Counted from the first letter of the stretch, positions 10,240 through 22,045 are shown. The stretch: 64,000 bases of DNA from Membranipora membranacea (GCA_914767715.1 OU612068.1:34934304-34998303); one strand, 5' to 3'. A program made the numbers and translations. The notes: generated by a model from the sequence alone, not told the origin.

Positions 10240-13200
10240 AGAAATAGAACTCCTAACCAATTTCCACAGCAGGAATCAATGTTTACAGAGGGTATATGAT
10301 AATATTATATGGGAGACTAATTTGTGGGCTCAAACTTTGCTTGGGTCACTGGAATTGAAATTCCATTTTCATTACCCTAACTGAAACAGTGTTGGGTTAG
10401 GTCAGGGTTTCAATGATGGAATGACATTTCCAGCAACCAAAGCAAACTATGCATTGAGCACTCAAACTAGTGTGTACTGTATACTCTCTGAAGCCTTATC
10501 ATAATTCTTACTTTGCGATGTTTTATTATCAGGGTACAATGTGGTGTGTAGTGGTGAAATAGTTCAACAGTGTTTATTCAAGGTTTCAAGAAGTAGGACA
10601 TACACTTATTTGAAGCATATTATGCTGTTCTTTGAACCTGGAGCAAACAGGCCCACAAAAACAGCTGGAGAACAAGCTTATCAAAAAGTTTGACCAAGAC
10701 AAAGCAGGTTAGTAATAGTATGATGGGTGTGCAATGATTGCGTATTGAAGCATCTTTTTAAAATAAAAACAACTCTTAGCCCTGACATTCTGTCCATGCT
10801 ATAAACATACAACTCCTATTTTTACACTATTCAGTCAATTCATTAGGACTTGGCAAAAATTTAAAACTTGGGAATTTGTCTTTGGTACAAGTACTACCCC
10901 TTGATCATTTACAGATAAAATCTTGGGGACTGGGGCCTTCAGGTAATCTCTAAACACAGAGCGAATCATAGAGACACTTATGTTTGTTTGCGATATTAAT
11001 TAATTATATTAGCAAACTCAATCAGGGTGCTTGGTCACTGGGTGCAGGCCCCAGAGAACTGAGAATAAGGTTCATTGCGTAAGGCAGCCCTCGCACCCTG
11101 TATTGCTATGCCTAATCCTGCATATGTTCCCAAGATTGTCATTCTGTGAGAGTGCCATGAAATGGGGACAGACTTGGCGGTTTTTTTTTTAGAAGAGTTA
11201 TGTATTGGGATTATTTTTCCACATTTCATTGTGAAAAATGACCACTGTGTGGAAGTTAACCTGATGTTGAACAGTGATGGTGAACTGAGGGTAATTCATC
11301 AATAGCGTGTAAATAGACTTGTATTTTCCTGTACTGTAACAATGTTTGTAGTGCCTCCATTTCAAAAAGTTCACAAATCAACAACCAGATTTATGAAACC
11401 TAAATTTGTTACAGTTAGAAAACACAGCAATAACTCAATACTGTACTGTACTTATCTAAAGCACCGTCAAACTTGGAGTTTCTGTGTCTGAAGTTTGCCA
11501 TTGTTCAGGCAAAATTAACCATGTGAAGTGTGATTTATACCCAAAAAGAAACATCATATACTCCAGGAAAATTCCATGATTTCATGAGTTTTATCACGTT
11601 GCATGTATTTATTGTTTCAGGCAGCACGGAAAAAGACATTGAATGCGATTGCTGGTGATTGCGGTCCTAAAGAATGTTACCTGCACCTTTGCATTTTCAC
11701 TAACAGGCCTGGTCCATTTAGGGTGCATCTATTTTCTGAGTGTATGTCACACTCGGCCAATGTATGTTTTGGATAAAATAAGTTTTAAAAAAACAATTAT
11801 TAGATGGTACTGCAATAAAATTTACAAACAGAAGCTCATCAATATTGGTTCCTTGTCTACTATTAATGGCAATGTTTGTGGGTAGTAATTATACATACAA
11901 GGCCTTCAGTATAAGGCATACAATGATTGTATATCGATCAATTGTTTTTGTCAGGTTTTCACAACTTATGTACCTGTTTATGTGAATAGTTATTGTTATG
12001 TATTACAGTTTTGTTATTATCCTTAAGTAGTTTCACTTTGTAAAGTGAAAGTCCTTATGTTATCTATTACTTGATTGGTATTTCATTATTGTAAAGGCTC
12101 TTTTAATTGGCCTATTTTAATCATTCGTCTGCATCCTTTTTGTTAGTTGTATATTAGATGTTAAACAAAGAAGATGCTTTGTTTAATAAGTTAAGAATAA
12201 ATAAACTTGTAAGCTTAGGGTTTTAAAGCTAGCACAACCAAATAGATGTCCAATCCATGTACAGCTCAGTTATATCGTTGACTACTCATTCATTCACTTT
12301 ACTTCCTGAAGACATGACAATGAGTCCCTCTCACTCCTTGCATGCACTGCCAAGTAGCAAATGGCGCTTTAACTTAACTTAATCTCTTTCGATTAAAATG
12401 GTGATGTAGCGGTATATCCCGTGTCTCTGCTAGTAGTTGCATGACTATGAGCCTTGAAGAAAAATCTTTGGCTTTGGATCTCTCATGTTTTTGCTATTTT
12501 GAAGACTGAGTTGAGTAACATGTATCATATTTCGCAAAAGGTCTCTGTCTGTGCATGTTTTTGCTTCCATTGGTTGGCAGTTGGAGATCTCCATTCCTGT
12601 AAATTGTAAATAGTGTCCTGCTATATTTGAATCAAGGAGTTGTAGACCTTGTAGGTCTACAACTCCTTGTTTGAATCAAGCACCCTATTCAGTTTGGTAA
12701 TAGATTGCAGAAGAATACACTCTTGTTGAACTGTACTTGGATTGGATTTTCCAAAAAAAGGGGAGATTTAATGGCATCAGATCAGAAAAAAGGGTATGAT
12801 GATACACCCAATGTTTAGTTCATTGACACACAATTCCATTGGTCTAAACAAGGGTTGCTATATCTGTGACCAAGCCCAAGGACTGAAATTAACACTAATT
12901 TCTTGATGTCACTGCTGAGGTGTGTACTACTCATCAAAAGTCATTGGATTGCACCTGTCAGTGTCCAATTTAAAATCTTGAAGGATGTTATGCGGTTGAT
13001 TTAATTGTCTGCTTGACAAAAGCAAGATGTAATCTGAGAACAACGTAAAGATAAGCCACATATTACACTTCACATTTAAGCCACACCCACAGCAATTACA
13101 TTATTCCGATTGAGTAATACTTAAATGACAGTCTATGAATTAGAGTTGTCCCCTTTTTGTGTGTAGACGAGGTGAGACATGTGAATTATTTTACCTGCAG

Positions 13201-13317
13201 GTATACTAAATTTTATATGTCATAGTCTGGGCAAATACCGAAGCCGAGGGATGACACAGAATTTTTTTCCTGTATAGAAAATAAAAAATTCTTTATGTCA
13301 TCGTCCGTCTTCCGTAC
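10240..13317. other. Mostly non-coding; a few weak exon-like frames
   Basis: Open frames next to splice-like sites occur at about 10638-10708 (QLENKLIKKFDQDKA before G|GTTAGT) and 11623-11772 (after TTTCAG, 49 codons to TAA). Phases do not join the upstream candidates cleanly. On the minus strand 11035-11229 holds a 64-codon frame containing MTILGTYAGLGIAIQGARAA that I cannot identify. Nothing firm is seen elsewhere. Confidence 0.3.
12634..12672. repeat. Hairpin with ~17-bp perfect arms
   Basis: CAAGGAGTTGTAGACC and its inverse GGTCTACAACTCCTTG are separated by about 5 bases. The flank TTTGAATCAAG is also partly repeated on both sides. Confidence 0.85.
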
Positions 13318-13734
13318 AACACCTAGCTAAAGAACCTGCAAACGCTTGGCGTGACATTAAGAATCTAAGTGGATTACAATCTAACAATAGCAGCCCACCA
13401 CACGATACTAAATATACTGCAGATGAGCTAAATACCTTCTTTGCTAGATTTGAAAAGCCTAATAACCAACAATCATGTCACGAGACTGCTGATATCCCTA
13501 CAACTCAAACTGCTCCTACATTTGACATTGATGAGGATACTGTGCTAAAAAGTCTGAAGCTGCTCAACCCTCGAAAAGGTGCTGGACCTGACAAAACTAT
13601 CCCTCAAGTTCTCAAAACCTGTGCAACTGGATTATCCTATGTTATCACTAAATTATACTCCCGCTCCATTAAAACTCAAACTACACCTATAATATGGAAG
13701 ACTGCAACAATCAAACCACTACCAAAAGTGAACA
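13318..13734 (+). mobile_element. L2-like LINE, host copy, segment 1 (RT N-terminal part)
   Basis: The frame reads HLAKEPANAWRDIKNLSG at the start and LLNPRKGAGPDKTIPQVLK further on (the GPD block). It then reads IWKTATIKPLPKV, where it stops matching because another LINE is inserted. The matching continuation (QLKHNRPIALTSCLVKILER) resumes near 17655. This is the oldest layer of the nest: it is interrupted by a CR1-like LINE, an antisense relative and a MITE. The 5' end, including any endonuclease, is missing. Confidence 0.8.
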
Positions 13735-13900
13735 ATCTATGTTTCCAATCCAGAAAACTGTTTCCGGTTTCGGTCAAGATGGCCGCCTAAATCTTCTTTG
13801 TTCACAAATTCAAATCTCTTTAGCAAAGAAGTATTGGAAATCCTTAGCCAGGATAGCAACAAATCCTTCAACTAAACTCATCTAACACTAGAGCATCAAA

Positions 13901-14798
13901 ATGCCAAAAAGAGACAAGGATAAGTGTGCAAAATGCAGCAAAAAAGCAACAAACCAATTGATGATAGAATGTGACAATTGTGAACATTGGTTTCATTGCC
14001 CCTGTGTAGGGCTCAGCAAGACCGAAGCAACATTAGTCTCAGATGGAGCTAATAAGGGTATCAAATGGTTCTGTCCAAAATGTAAGCCATTCATAGTGAA
14101 AGTACCCAACAACAGTGATGCCCCTAAATCAGCTGATGAAAAACTTGATGCCATATACCTTGATGTGAAAGAGCTGACTGCAAAACTTGCCAATCAAACT
14201 ACTAGCACTGTCACTTCTGATAAACTGTACAGTGATGCTCTCAAAGCTAGCAAAGGAGAAATACTGAAATCTATTGATGAAACCTCCAAGCAAGTGCAGT
14301 GCCATGGGAAGCTGATGAAAAAAAACATAGATCATGCCGATAGTGAAACTTGAAAATTGAATGCCATACTCTTTGGCTTAGCCGAACAACCCGAGAAAAA
14401 AGTTGCCAATCAAGTTCGAGTTTGTGCCAACCAAATGCCATCTTCAAAATCATGGTCCAGTAAATGGCTACCGCTTAGGCAAAGTACAGGAAGAACAAAA
14501 AAACCCAAGGCCAATTAAGGTGCTGTTTAAGGATGCAGATGATAAATGGGCGTTTCTAAAGCGGGTAAGCGACGTATTCAAAGATGATCCCAACATCTAT
14601 TGTCTTAAAGATAGGCCAAGAGAGGTACGTGACCATGAATATGAGCTACGCAAAGCTACCAGAGCTTTAAGAGAGGAGAATCCTGGTAAAGAATTCCGTC
14701 CACGTGACATGAAAGTTCAAACCAAAAATGAGACGGGGGAATGGGTAGATATGATGAGGGTGAGAAGCAGGAAGTGGGTAAAGCCTACAACCGGCTAA
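13901..14798 (+). pseudogene. CR1-like ORF1: PHD finger protein, frameshifted
   Basis: The ATG at 13901 opens a 150-codon frame. Codons 8-55 hold a C4HC3 PHD finger: CAKC, CDNC, H of WFHC, then CPKC. The frame ends at TGA 14351-14353, and coding continues with KLNAILFGLAEQ. A run of A around 14395 then shifts the frame, and the C-terminal part continues as the frame 14403-14798 (PIKVLFKDADDKWAFLKRV, RRM/CTD-like). ORF1 proteins of non-LTR elements bind the element RNA and act as nucleic-acid chaperones. PHD fingers read histone tails, so this one may guide chromatin targeting (inference). It is broken by one stop and one frameshift. Confidence 0.75.
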
Positions 14799-17530
14799 AA
14801 CTGTTTTCTGCAAATTGTCGCTCTGCTAAAGGAAAATCTACCGAACTCACAACAATGACTATCGATTATGATGTAATATGCTTAACCGAAGCCCATGTAG
14901 ATGACTCAATACCAAGCAGAACCATAATAAGTCATGACAACTTAGTTTTCTTTAGAAAAGATCGCAACATATATGGCGGTGGTGTTCTCGTGGCTGTAAA
15001 TAGTTCAATAGCAACCAGAGAAATTAAGCTACAAACATGCGAGTCGGAGGCCTTATTCGTGAGGCTTGACAAGTGTATGATAATATGTTGTTATTACCGC
15101 CCTCACCATAGCGATGATATTTTGAACTTTGTAGAAAGCTTTGGTAAAATAGTTGAGAAATTTCCAAATGACCAGGTAGTGCTAATTGGTGATATGAACT
15201 TCCCTGGTTTTGATTGGCGTAATGAATCAATAAAGTCGGGGACCGCTTATAAAACTCTGCACGAAAACTTTCTCTATTTTCTTCGTGAGAACAATCTGAC
15301 CCATCTGATCATCACTTCCTCCACTCACGTCGGGGGGGGGGGGGACACATGAGATCTAGTTTGTACCAATGTTGCGACTAGTCTAACTGCAGATGTCATA
15401 ATATGTCCAGGGCTTAGCGGTCACTATATCATTGACATTGAAATGCGATACAGCAAACGTATCACATCAGATAATACTTGAGAAATACGACTATACAGCA
15501 AAGCAGATGTTGATGCATTTCAGGAACAATTATGGACCACGCAAAATGATTTAGCGACTATGACTGATGTCAACGAAATGTGGAGTCTCTTCTCCGGAGA
15601 ATTAAAACTTGCTGTTAATAAAGCAGTACCTGTAAAGTCAGTGAGACCTAAACCGTCTAATCAACCTCGCTGGTTCAATCGAAAAGCGAACAAACTGGTC
15701 ACCAAGCACCGCAAGACCTATAATAAGTATAAAGACAGTGGTGATCCTTTTTTTCTCACAAAATACAAACAAGAAAGGCGTTCGCACCGTGTTGAACTGC
15801 GTAAAATAGAACAGGATTATATTAGCATTAAGATCTGTAAACCGCTCGAGACAGGCAACAGTAAACCATGTTATCAACACTTGAAGTGGACTCAAGGTGT
15901 TACGAAGCCCCCTATGAAACTCAAGACTGAGGGAAATGACCACACTGAAGACCCAATAGAATGTGCTAATATTTTGAATGAGTTCTTCAGCTCACAATTC
16001 TGCAAACAACACCAACTCGATAGCAACAATGCATATAATTGTACCGCCTCATCTATTGAGGTATCTGATGCTGGAGTTGCAAACCTCCTTACTGCTCTCA
16101 AGAATGGAAAATCAGCAGGTCCAGATGATATACGCAAAGAGGATCTCGTAATAGACCCAATCATGACTGCTAAGTGCCTTACTTCTATATTCAAAGTCTC
16201 TCCATCTACCTCAACACTTCCCGGTGAATGGAAGCTAGCTTATGTGTCCCCCCTTCATAAAAAAGGACCTGCTGATCAACCAAATAACTACCGACCTATA
16301 TCGCTTACTAGCATTCCTTGCAAGTTGCTCGAACAAATTGTGCTTCACCACCTAAACGTTGCATTAGATAAGTTCTTGTATAACAGACAGCATGGTTTCC
16401 GTAAGGGGCTGTCATGTGAGACACAATTATGCGGCACATATCACGACATTGCTAGGCATGTAGACAAAGGTGATTCTATTCATGCCGTAGTTCTTGACTT
16501 TGCGAAGGCGTTCGATAAAGTTCCACACAAACTCCTATTGCAAAAACTATCTAACATTCCTAATGTGAGTACACAGATAATGAAATGGATTCATGACTTC
16601 CTTATGGACCGCAAACAAAAAGTAAGGATTAAAGGGAAACTTTCATATGAACTGCCTGTAACTTCTGGGGTTCCTCAGGGGTCGGTGCTAGGCCCCACCC
16701 TCTTCCTAGCCTACATTAATGATCTGCCGGATCACGTTGATTGTGACATTAGTCTGTCTGCAGATGACACCCTCATCTACCAGGTGGTCAACAATGCTCA
16801 AGACAAATTGAGATTTCGAAACAATGTGTATGCACTTCAGCAATGGGCAAATTTGTGGTGCATGTCCTTCAACGATGACAAGTGTTCAGTTCTGCCCTTC
16901 AATCAGTCTCCGACTTCCCCTGATACCAACTATGTGCTAGACGGGACAACCCTAGAGACTATGCGGGAGACTCGCTATCTAGGCGTCATTCTTCAGTCGG
17001 ATTTGAAATTTAACAATCACATTCATAGTAAGATTGGAAAAGCTAAAAAGCAATTGGGCATGATTAAACGTGCACTACGTGATGCCCCTGCATCCGCTCG
17101 TCTCCTAGCCTACACCAGCCTATGTAGACCTCATGTTGAGTATGCAGCTTCTGTCTGGGATACGACACTAGGTCATCTAATAAATGACATTGAGATGGTG
17201 CAACACAAAGCCATAAGATTCATATCCACCCTCAAAGGGAGGGATAGTGTGACAGAGGCTCGTGAAAAACTAGAATTAGAAACCCTAGCTGATAGGCGAA
17301 CAAAAATAAGACATGCTCTGTTACTTCGCCTGCTGTCCCATGAGGAAAACAACGAATCGCTCACATCTGCTTACGATGAACTTATAAACGATAGACCTGC
17401 TAATGTTGCAGTTACCAGGGCAGTGACTCGGGGAGATCCCCCCACGATATATGCTAGCAAATCAGTGTATTTTAACAGCTTCTTACCAAAAACAGTTCGT
17501 GAAACCAAAGCAAAGCTGGGGTCACAGTGA
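14741..17530 (+). pseudogene. CR1-like ORF2: endonuclease-reverse transcriptase, two nonsense codons
   Basis: One reading frame runs from 14741 to 17530. The N-terminal AP-endonuclease contains LTEAHVDDSIPS (catalytic E) and VVLIGDMNFPGFDW, and it overlaps ORF1. TGA codons at 15350-15352 and 15479-15481 interrupt an otherwise unbroken frame; both could be CGA arginine codons decayed at CpG. From 15560 the RT is open for 656 codons: NYRPISLTSIPCKLLEQIV, HAVVLDFAKAFDKVPH, TSGVPQGSVLGPTLFLAYIN, then LSADDTLIYQ. The catalytic box reads SADD where FADD or YADD is usual. The C-terminal block is present and ends at TGA 17528. A 13-G run at 15332-15344 keeps the frame. Confidence 0.85.
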
Positions 17531-17705
17531 TGACACTTATATTAATGCTATGCAAAATAGTCGCAAGGCGACAGACTTGAATCACATGCTGGCTAAGGAT
17601 TAAAATTAATGAGGCGTACCGCTTACGCAATGTTCTAGTATCAACTTAAACATAACCGTCCTATTGCTCTGACTAGCTGCCTGGTGAAAATATTAGAGAG
17701 ACTTA

Positions 17706-18489
17706 TGATTGATTGATTGATTGATTGATTGATTTATTAGCTATCACAATCATTAAATGTTGCGAAAAATGGATGCATATACTTTGTCATAATAAGAGCT
17801 TGCTACCAGTGTATGGAACTATGGACTTTTTTTAAAAAAGAATCTCATTAAGTGTGATGCACATTTGCCTCAGAAAACAGTCTTTGCCCCATGAGCTGCG
17901 ATATTTAATATGTCTAAGACGACCAGAAGGGCAATTCTCGAGAAAATCGTGTATAAAGTGGTCTTCATCAGAAAAACAGCACATGATAATGGATTTAGTT
18001 CTCTGTTTAACAATGGTATCGAGATCCCCTACGTCAAGCCCTAAATTCTTGGCATCGTTGAAAACTTTTCTTAGTAATTTCTTGTCCTTAGCATATATGC
18101 TAGTGTGCAAAACAGGTAGACAATACATTAAGAGTGAAACTACAAAACTCTTGAACAGCATGGAGGCTAATGGCTTCGAACTCAGATACATAAAATTTTT
18201 AACAACATACATCCTTTGACTTGCTTTGCCAGTTATTTTATGCACATAATCTTCGAATCTTAGTTTGTTATCAATGTCTACACCAAGGTATTTTACCTTT
18301 TCACAAAATGATATATTGGTGCCATCTAGGTTCAGTTTAGGAGTGTTAGGTTTGAGACGTTGAGTAGAGAAAAGCATTTCCTTTGTCTTAGAAGCATTAA
18401 GTAGTAAATCTAAATCAGTGCATTGTTTGGAGATTCTATTAATTTCAGAAAAATAATTACACAAGTCTAAATCATTACCAACTAATCCA
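17706..18489 (-). mobile_element. Antisense L2-like LINE copy inserted in the host LINE
   Basis: A 5'-truncated minus-strand copy. Its (AATC)n tail appears as GATTGATTGATTGATT at 17707-17738. An open frame from 18464 to 17832 codes for the RT C-terminal region (SKTKEMLFSTQRLKPNTPK, KVKYLGVDIDNKLRFEDYV, NCPSGRLRHIKYRSSWGKDC). TTATG flanks both sides (17703-17707 and near 18491). Removing the insert with one TTATG makes the host frame read ERLMKTYIS without a break. It is closely related to the copy at 29660-30290 in RECQL5. Confidence 0.85.
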
Positions 18490-19062
18490 ATTATGAAGAC
18501 CTACATCTCTAACCACACTCCCTTGGATAAATTTCAGTTCGCTTATCGCTCACATCGTTCAACCCAGGATGCAGTGCTCTGCCTCACTACGACTGTTACT
18601 AATTTTATTGACAAACAAGCTTGTAATTATTCACGTTGCCTGTTCCTAGATTTCTCTTCGGCCTTTAATACTATAAACGTCAGTCATCTCATACCTAAGC
18701 TACAACATCTGGACTGTAATGTAACAGGATGGATAACCAGTTTCCTCAGTGGTCGAGTTCAAAGAACATAAGTTGATGGCACTATGTCTCAGCATATTGT
18801 CACCAATACAGGCACTCCCCAAAGTTCTGTGTTAAGCCCACTTTTGTTTTCTGTTTACACTGATGGAATTAGATCTCAAACTAGTTATGTCACTATTTTA
18901 AAATATGCAGACGACACTTGTGTAATAGGTTGTAATTCTGATGAGTCTGATTTGAGTAATTATTTTTCTGAAGTAAATAGAATATCCAATCGATGTAATT
19001 CCTTAGACCTTTTGTTGAACCCAAGTTAGACAAAAAATGTTGTTTTCCACTAAGAGGATTAA

Positions 19063-19395
19063 AGGGGTAGCTAGACAGGCCCACGAAATTGCGTGGGGAG
19101 GCAATTCCACGCGTTGTTTGTTGCAAACCACGTCGTTTGGCATGCTAAAGATGCGTCTTTTCAAAGACCAGCATGTTCGTGTTGTTAACCACGTTGTGAA
19201 CCTACGCTTCTGTCATTGGCCAGTTGATACAATAGAGCGTATTTAATTGGTCATTACTCCTTACTCATTGGTCATGGCTCATTGGTCACTCACTTAGCAA
19301 TGTTGTCACAAGGGGGTGTGTTTAGCCTATGAAGCCACGCCCACCACGCGTGGGAAGACAATTCCACGCATTTCGTGGGCTCATGTAGCAAGGCC
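19063..19395. mobile_element. piggyBac-type MITE with TTAA target duplication
   Basis: A 333-bp non-coding insert flanked by TTAA on both sides (19059-19062, 19396-19399). The ends are imperfect inverted repeats: AGGGGTAGCTAGACAGGCCC then ACGAAAT(T)GCGTGG at the left, and the inverse of GGCCTTGCTACATGAGCCC then ACGAAATGCGTGG at the right. It sits in the L2-like ORF. Deleting it with one TTAA gives STKRIKPDTP, matching STQRLKPNTP in the antisense relative. TTAA duplication is diagnostic for the piggyBac superfamily. There is no transposase, so it was mobilised in trans. Confidence 0.85.
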
Positions 19396-20025
19396 TTAAG
19401 CCAGACACACCTGCTATGATTTTGAATAATGTTAGTATAAGTTTTAGTGACAATGTGAAATATCTAGGGGTACGGATAAACAACACACTCTGTTTTGAAG
19501 AGCACATAACTCTGTGGCAACAAAAGCTAGTCAAAGAATGTATATTGTTAGAAATTTTGTTTACCTTAGTTCAACCACCCTGGCTAGTATGCTATTTAAA
19601 AGTTTTATTATCCCCCTTCTTACTTACTGTCTGCCCATTCTTATCACCTCCCTGTATGCTAAGGATAAAAAGCAACTCCGACACTTTTTTAAAGAGGCAC
19701 TCAAAGTAGGCATCAAAGATCTTAAGGATATCGACAATCAAATAGATGTCAGATGAACTAAAACCTTGCTACTACAATACATGATGACAATCATTTTCTA
19801 AATGACTTTCTTGAAAAGTGCCCATCAGGACGATACCGTACTATTAAATACAGAAGCACATGGGGCAGAGATTCTTTTTTACGCCAGGCAGCACTCAAGC
19901 TAAATAAACTTGTATGCTACACTGTTATCATTTTTAATATCATGGGCATCGGTATTTAACACCTTTTTTTCACAACATATATCATGTTAGTGATAGAAAT
20001 AAAATCAATCAATCAATCAGAGTAC

Positions 20026-20419
20026 AAAGTTTACTGGATTGACATGATGATATTTATGCTGTGCTAAAAATACAATACATTTAATAAAGGTGTAGCAGCC
20101 ACACACCGGACAGTTAAGCAGCACCTTCACATGCCGGACAGTTACTTTCTTTAAATGTCATACATATTATATTTATACAGGAGAAGGACCAGTTAATGTC
20201 TATACTGAAACCGTTAATATATGATCCGTTAGTAGAATGGAGTAAACCTCAGACTACCGCAGGTAAACGTAAGGGCAAACATCAGAATGAAAGCGGAGAA
20301 GTAACTAACTGGTCAGTATTATTCTCATATTATCCATATTCTGGGGTACAGTGTAAAATCATCTTTGCCCTATTTATTCGTGCCACAAGCCAAATATATA
20401 TATAATCTTTATTACTGAA
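20026..20419. other. No gene recognised
   Basis: Flanking DNA between two LINEs. It contains a 69-codon open frame (20196-20405) with no recognisable features. Confidence 0.4.
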
Positions 20420-22045
20420 CCAATGATCATCTTCTAAAAATTAGAGGCGACCTTTAGAGGTTTCATCACAATATAAGTAAGGAAGGCAACCTGGGCATGA
20501 AAATAAAAACAGAAAAAAATTAATTCTTAGACTTTATAATTTACACATCCGGCATTGCTGTAACACATGAGTAAAGTGTTGCCTCTCAATTCAGTTCGTG
20601 AGCTGGTGTTGAGGCGCGTTGTATGTCTACTAGGTCTGCGAGCACTCGGTTGAGGTAGTAAATGATGCAGGCAGTGCCCAGGTGTCTTGATCTTGTCGAT
20701 GTGTTGATGGCACATAGAGTCAATATATTCGTCTAGTGGTATGATGTTTAGCAGGGCTGTCCTTTCACTATACTCGTCACAGCCTGGGGCTATAATTTTC
20801 AGTGAGAGTTTTTCCAGCTGGATTACTCGTTTCTTCTGTTGGTCGGTCATCATGCAGAACCAGGCTACGCTTCCATATGTCATACGAGGCCGTATACATG
20901 TAAGGTAGAACCTCGTGAGTAACCGCTGAGGTACGCCAGAGCGTTTGAGGTTAAGAAGGGTATAGGTTAGCGGTCTGACGTTCTTCAGGATCGAGTCGAC
21001 ATGGTCTTCGAAAGACAAATGCTGATCGATAGTGATTCCTAGAAATCTAGTCTTAGTTGTCGGTGGTATTTGTTCTCCATTCAGCTTCAGAGTTGGTGGT
21101 TGGAATTGGTATCGAGCATGTTTGTTAGTCAGATGCATAATAGATGACTTTTTTGCATTAGCCACCATATTATACTCATCGCACCATGTCGATACTGTGT
21201 CTAGAGAGGTTTGGAGGTCCAGTTGTTGGTTTAGTGTTTTAGCGGGCAGGCCTGTTAATGTCAGGTCATCTGCGTATTTTATTATGTCACATTCAACTTC
21301 AAGGCTGTCCACATATAAAAGCCAGAAGACAGGACCTAGCAATGTCCCCTGGGGTGTTCCATTTATAACTGGTAATGTTCGGCTGGTATTGTTGCCGATG
21401 CGTACTGATTGGTATCGGTGTGTGAGGAAGCTGTTGATGATTTGCACTAGATTATAGTTGATACCCTTCCTCGTTAGCATATCTATCAGTTTTCCTCTGT
21501 CCATCTTGTCAAAAGCCTTTGACATGTCAAGGAAAGCGACTGTCAAATATTTTGACTTTGGTTCATCTAATAATTGTGTCCAATTATCGATAGCAGCTAT
21601 GATTGCATCTACTGTACCTCGGTTTTTCTGATACGCATACTGGTTTCCATCAATGGTTGGTAAAACAAACTGAACATAAAAATGCATAACAGCTTTTTCA
21701 ATAATTTTGCCCAGGTGCCATAACAAGGAAATAGGTCTAAAATCTGATTCAGTCTCAACAGACTTCTTTTTTTCGATTGGTACTATCTCTGCACACTTCC
21801 AAATATCAGGAAAATAACCACATTTAAAACAGCTGTTTATGATAGTACATATAGGAAAGCAAAGCTCGTCTGCGCACATTCGTGTAACCCATGATGGGAA
21901 GTCATGTGAATGTGTAGCCTTCCTTGTGTCAATATCTATGAGCCATTTATATACCTGATCGACTGTAACAGACAGGGTGGCATCTATAAGGACAACCCTG
22001 TTATTTTGGCCATATTCTATTGTTGATGTGGTATTAATTTATATC
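20420..22045 (-). mobile_element. 5'-truncated non-LTR retrotransposon, antisense
   Basis: The minus-strand frame is open from a stop near 22043 down to 20527, about 500 codons. It has RT motifs SDFRPISLLWHLGKIIEKAV, VAFLDMSKAFDKMDRGK, VINGTPQGTLLGPVFWLLYV and CDIIKYADDLTLTG, followed by the FLGITIDQHLSFEDHV C-terminal block. The endonuclease domain is missing, so the copy is 5' truncated. The RT frame itself has no stop, which suggests a fairly recent insertion. The clade differs from the L2-like and CR1-like copies nearby (NGTPQG motif, long tail ending CVNYKV). I leave the clade open. Confidence 0.85.
20527..22042 (-). CDS. Non-LTR reverse transcriptase ORF (N-terminally truncated)
   Basis: This is the RT coding frame of the element above. 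The first ATG is at 21879 (MCADELCFPICTIINSCFKC), but homology-type sequence extends upstream to about 22042 (VDQVYKWLIDIDTRKATHSH), so that ATG is internal. The catalytic YADD is intact and no nonsense codon is present. With neither ORF1 nor endonuclease it cannot mobilise itself, and expression is unlikely except as part of a host transcript. Confidence 0.7.

Larger units (their letters stand above)
13735..17635 (+). mobile_element. Near full-length CR1-like LINE with PHD-finger ORF1
   Basis: A ~3.9-kb insertion within the L2-like LINE. It begins around TTTCCGGTTTCGGTCAAGAT, a 5'-UTR-like start ending in ATGGCCGCC. It carries ORF1 (13901-14798, one frameshift) and ORF2 (14741-17530, two in-frame TGA codons), overlapping by 58 bases. 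A PHD-type zinc finger in ORF1 is a known feature of some CR1-like LINEs. The 3' end lies shortly before 17636, where the host LINE frame resumes. The target-site duplication is not clear. Confidence 0.8.
17636..20025 (+). mobile_element. L2-like LINE, host copy, remaining segments with (AATC)n tail
   Basis: Three pieces in plus orientation. 17636-17705 (QLKHNRPIALTSCLVKILER) ends at CTTATG. 18490-19062 (MKTYISNHTPLDKFQFAYRS ... [12 protein letters not shown] ... [15 protein letters not shown] ... ILKYADDTCVIG) holds the catalytic part. 19396-20025 (ILNNVSISFSDNVKYLGVRI ... CPSGRYRTIKYRS) holds the C-terminus. The element ends in AATAAAATCAATCAATCAATC, a microsatellite tail shared with two other copies in the window. 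It carries stops (18769, 19027) and small indels, so it is inactive. Q-S replaces Q-G in the PQG motif. Confidence 0.85.

Noticed and set aside
11035-11229. 64-codon minus ORF with GTYAGLGIAIQGARAAL
   Set aside because: Looks protein-like but has no splice context, neighbours or family I can name; left unassigned.
15332-15344. Poly-G run as a frameshift that kills the CR1-like ORF2
   Set aside because: The frame is the same on both sides of the run; the damage is two in-frame TGA codons.
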